Assembly: GCA_944376975.1 (NCBI GenBank)
Contig: CALWEE010000082.1
Span: forward strand, 1 to 6,914
DNA from: an uncultured Lachnospiraceae bacterium
GTDB lineage: Bacteria; Bacillota; Clostridia; Lachnospirales; Lachnospiraceae
Direction of reading: 5' to 3'
DNA length: 6,914 nucleotides
The notes beneath the pieces were generated by a model that was not told where the DNA came from, made no database searches, and worked only from the letters and a program-made list of their open reading frames with translations. Positions 6,475-6,914 of the stretch are shown here, piece after piece. A program made the position numbers and the translations under genes. Each line of letters starts with the position of its first letter. Position 1 is the stretch's first letter.

Positions 6475-6480
6475 CCCTCC
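6475..6480 (-). promoter_or_regulatory. Shine-Dalgarno site of the YdcZ-family gene
   Basis: GGAGGG is six bases upstream of ATG 6468 and fixes that start. Confidence 0.75.
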
Positions 6481-6501
6481 GTTCGTTATACATTTTTACA
6501 T

Positions 6502-6530
6502 AGTATATGTGTTTCCTTCCGGTATATACA
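6502..6530 (-). promoter_or_regulatory. Weak candidate promoter upstream of the YdcZ-family gene
   Basis: The 91 bases between the carboxypeptidase stop and the transporter start hold a good -10-like TATACT (6507-6502) on the minus strand. The best partner at 18 bases is TGTATA (6530-6525), a poor -35. The -10 overlaps a 13-base dyad, ACATA-TAC-TATGT (6510-6498). The transporter may instead depend on transcription from upstream. Confidence 0.25.
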
Positions 6531-6559
6531 TAAAGGGCGCGGGGACGGCAGTTTAAGGA

Positions 6560-6913
6560 TCATTTTTCTACCCTGTCAAGATATTCTTCCAAGCAAAGCC
6601 CCTGTTCGTACATTTCTGTTGCCGCGTCTACTCCAACATATCGGTAATGCCATACTTCCTCGGCTGTACCGGTAATATCGGTTTTGGCGCCGGGATAGCG
6701 GAAGATGAAGCCGTATTTATAACTGTTTTCCTGAAGCCAGAAATAAAGGTCATAAGTAGCGCCGTTGATGTCTACCGCAATACCAAGCTGGTGTTCGCTA
6801 TATCCGGGAACAGCAACCCATTGTTCAGCCTGTTCAACAGCTTCTTCATGTGAATATCCCTCTTGCTTATATTCAGCAATTTTCTCATCGTATAATTGCT
6901 GCTGCTTTTCCTG
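6560..6913 (-). CDS. D-alanyl-D-alanine carboxypeptidase, peptidase family M15B (VanY/LdcB type), C-terminal part
   Basis: The last 117 residues of a zinc peptidase that trims the terminal D-Ala from peptidoglycan stem peptides outside the membrane. The N-terminus, including any signal peptide or anchor, lies beyond the right window edge; the frame is open to 6913 with no suitable start codon inside. Visible motifs, numbered from the first full codon: SEHQLGIAVD at 39-48 gives zinc ligands His41 and Asp48; RYPGAK at 72-77 is typical of the family; EVWHYRYVG at 86-94 supplies the catalytic Glu86 and zinc ligand His89; the end GLCLEEYL matches the usual close. The active site therefore looks complete. 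A VanY-like fold alone does not imply glycopeptide resistance, since such enzymes are common in ordinary Clostridia. Base composition is lower in GC than the other genes (hand count 107 of 240 in 6661-6900). It ends 91 bases before the transporter gene. Confidence 0.93.
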   Translation of the reverse strand, partial: QEKQQQLYDEKIAEYKQEGYSHEEAVEQAEQWVAVPGYSEHQLGIAVDINGATYDLYFWLQENSYKYGFIFRYPGAKTDITGTAEEVWHYRYVGVDAATEMYEQGLCLEEYLDRVEK

Positions 6914-6914
6914 T

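Noticed and set aside
6560..6913. Evidence for a vancomycin-resistance cluster
   Set aside because: Only one VanY-like enzyme is present, with no VanH, ligase or VanX gene alongside. M15B carboxypeptidases are ordinary cell-wall enzymes, and the adjacent two-component pair is tied to the com genes.

Overview
The window looks like chromosomal DNA from a Gram-positive bacterium of the class Clostridia, most likely a Lachnospiraceae relative. The signs are Firmicutes-type Shine-Dalgarno sites, an OmpR-family two-component pair of the WalR/PhoR kind, a GerMN-domain lipoprotein, SLBB plus helix-hairpin-helix ComEA, and ComEC. Base composition is moderately GC-rich (hand count 135 of 240 in 3481-3720). 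The family placement is inference. Every gene I can support lies on the minus strand, so transcription runs from high to low coordinates.

In transcription order: (1) 6913-6560, the C-terminal 117 codons of a zinc D,D-carboxypeptidase (peptidase M15B, VanY type), cut by the window edge and clearly more AT-rich than the rest. (2) 6468-6037, a complete 143-residue small multidrug/DMT-type membrane protein of the YdcZ (DUF606) family. (3) A 120-base intergenic stretch holding a 14-bp AT palindrome, a good vegetative promoter (TTGTCT-17-TACAAT) and a leader with two hairpins, the second covering the ribosome binding site of the next gene. (4) 5916-5344, ComEA with a putative lipoprotein signal. 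(5) 5333-4644, an OmpR/WalR-type response regulator. (6) 4669-3218, its HAMP-containing sensor kinase. (7) 3202-2105, a lipoprotein with two GerMN-like domains. (8) 2082-1, ComEC, running off the left edge within its C-terminal metallo-beta-lactamase domain. ComEC is open from its start to the window edge, so it has no stop here.

Genes 4 to 8 are separated by 10, -26, 15 and 22 bases and no terminator is visible between them, so they probably form one operon. Its striking point is that the two DNA-uptake proteins, ComEA (surface DNA receptor) and ComEC (membrane DNA channel and probable nuclease), bracket a complete two-component system plus a lipoprotein that resembles the LpqB accessory of the actinobacterial MtrAB envelope-sensing system. 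The simplest model is an envelope-sensing module co-transcribed with DNA import machinery.

I saw no rRNA, tRNA, CRISPR array, insertion sequence or convincing intrinsic terminator. The long open frames on the plus strand are antisense shadows of the minus-strand genes.
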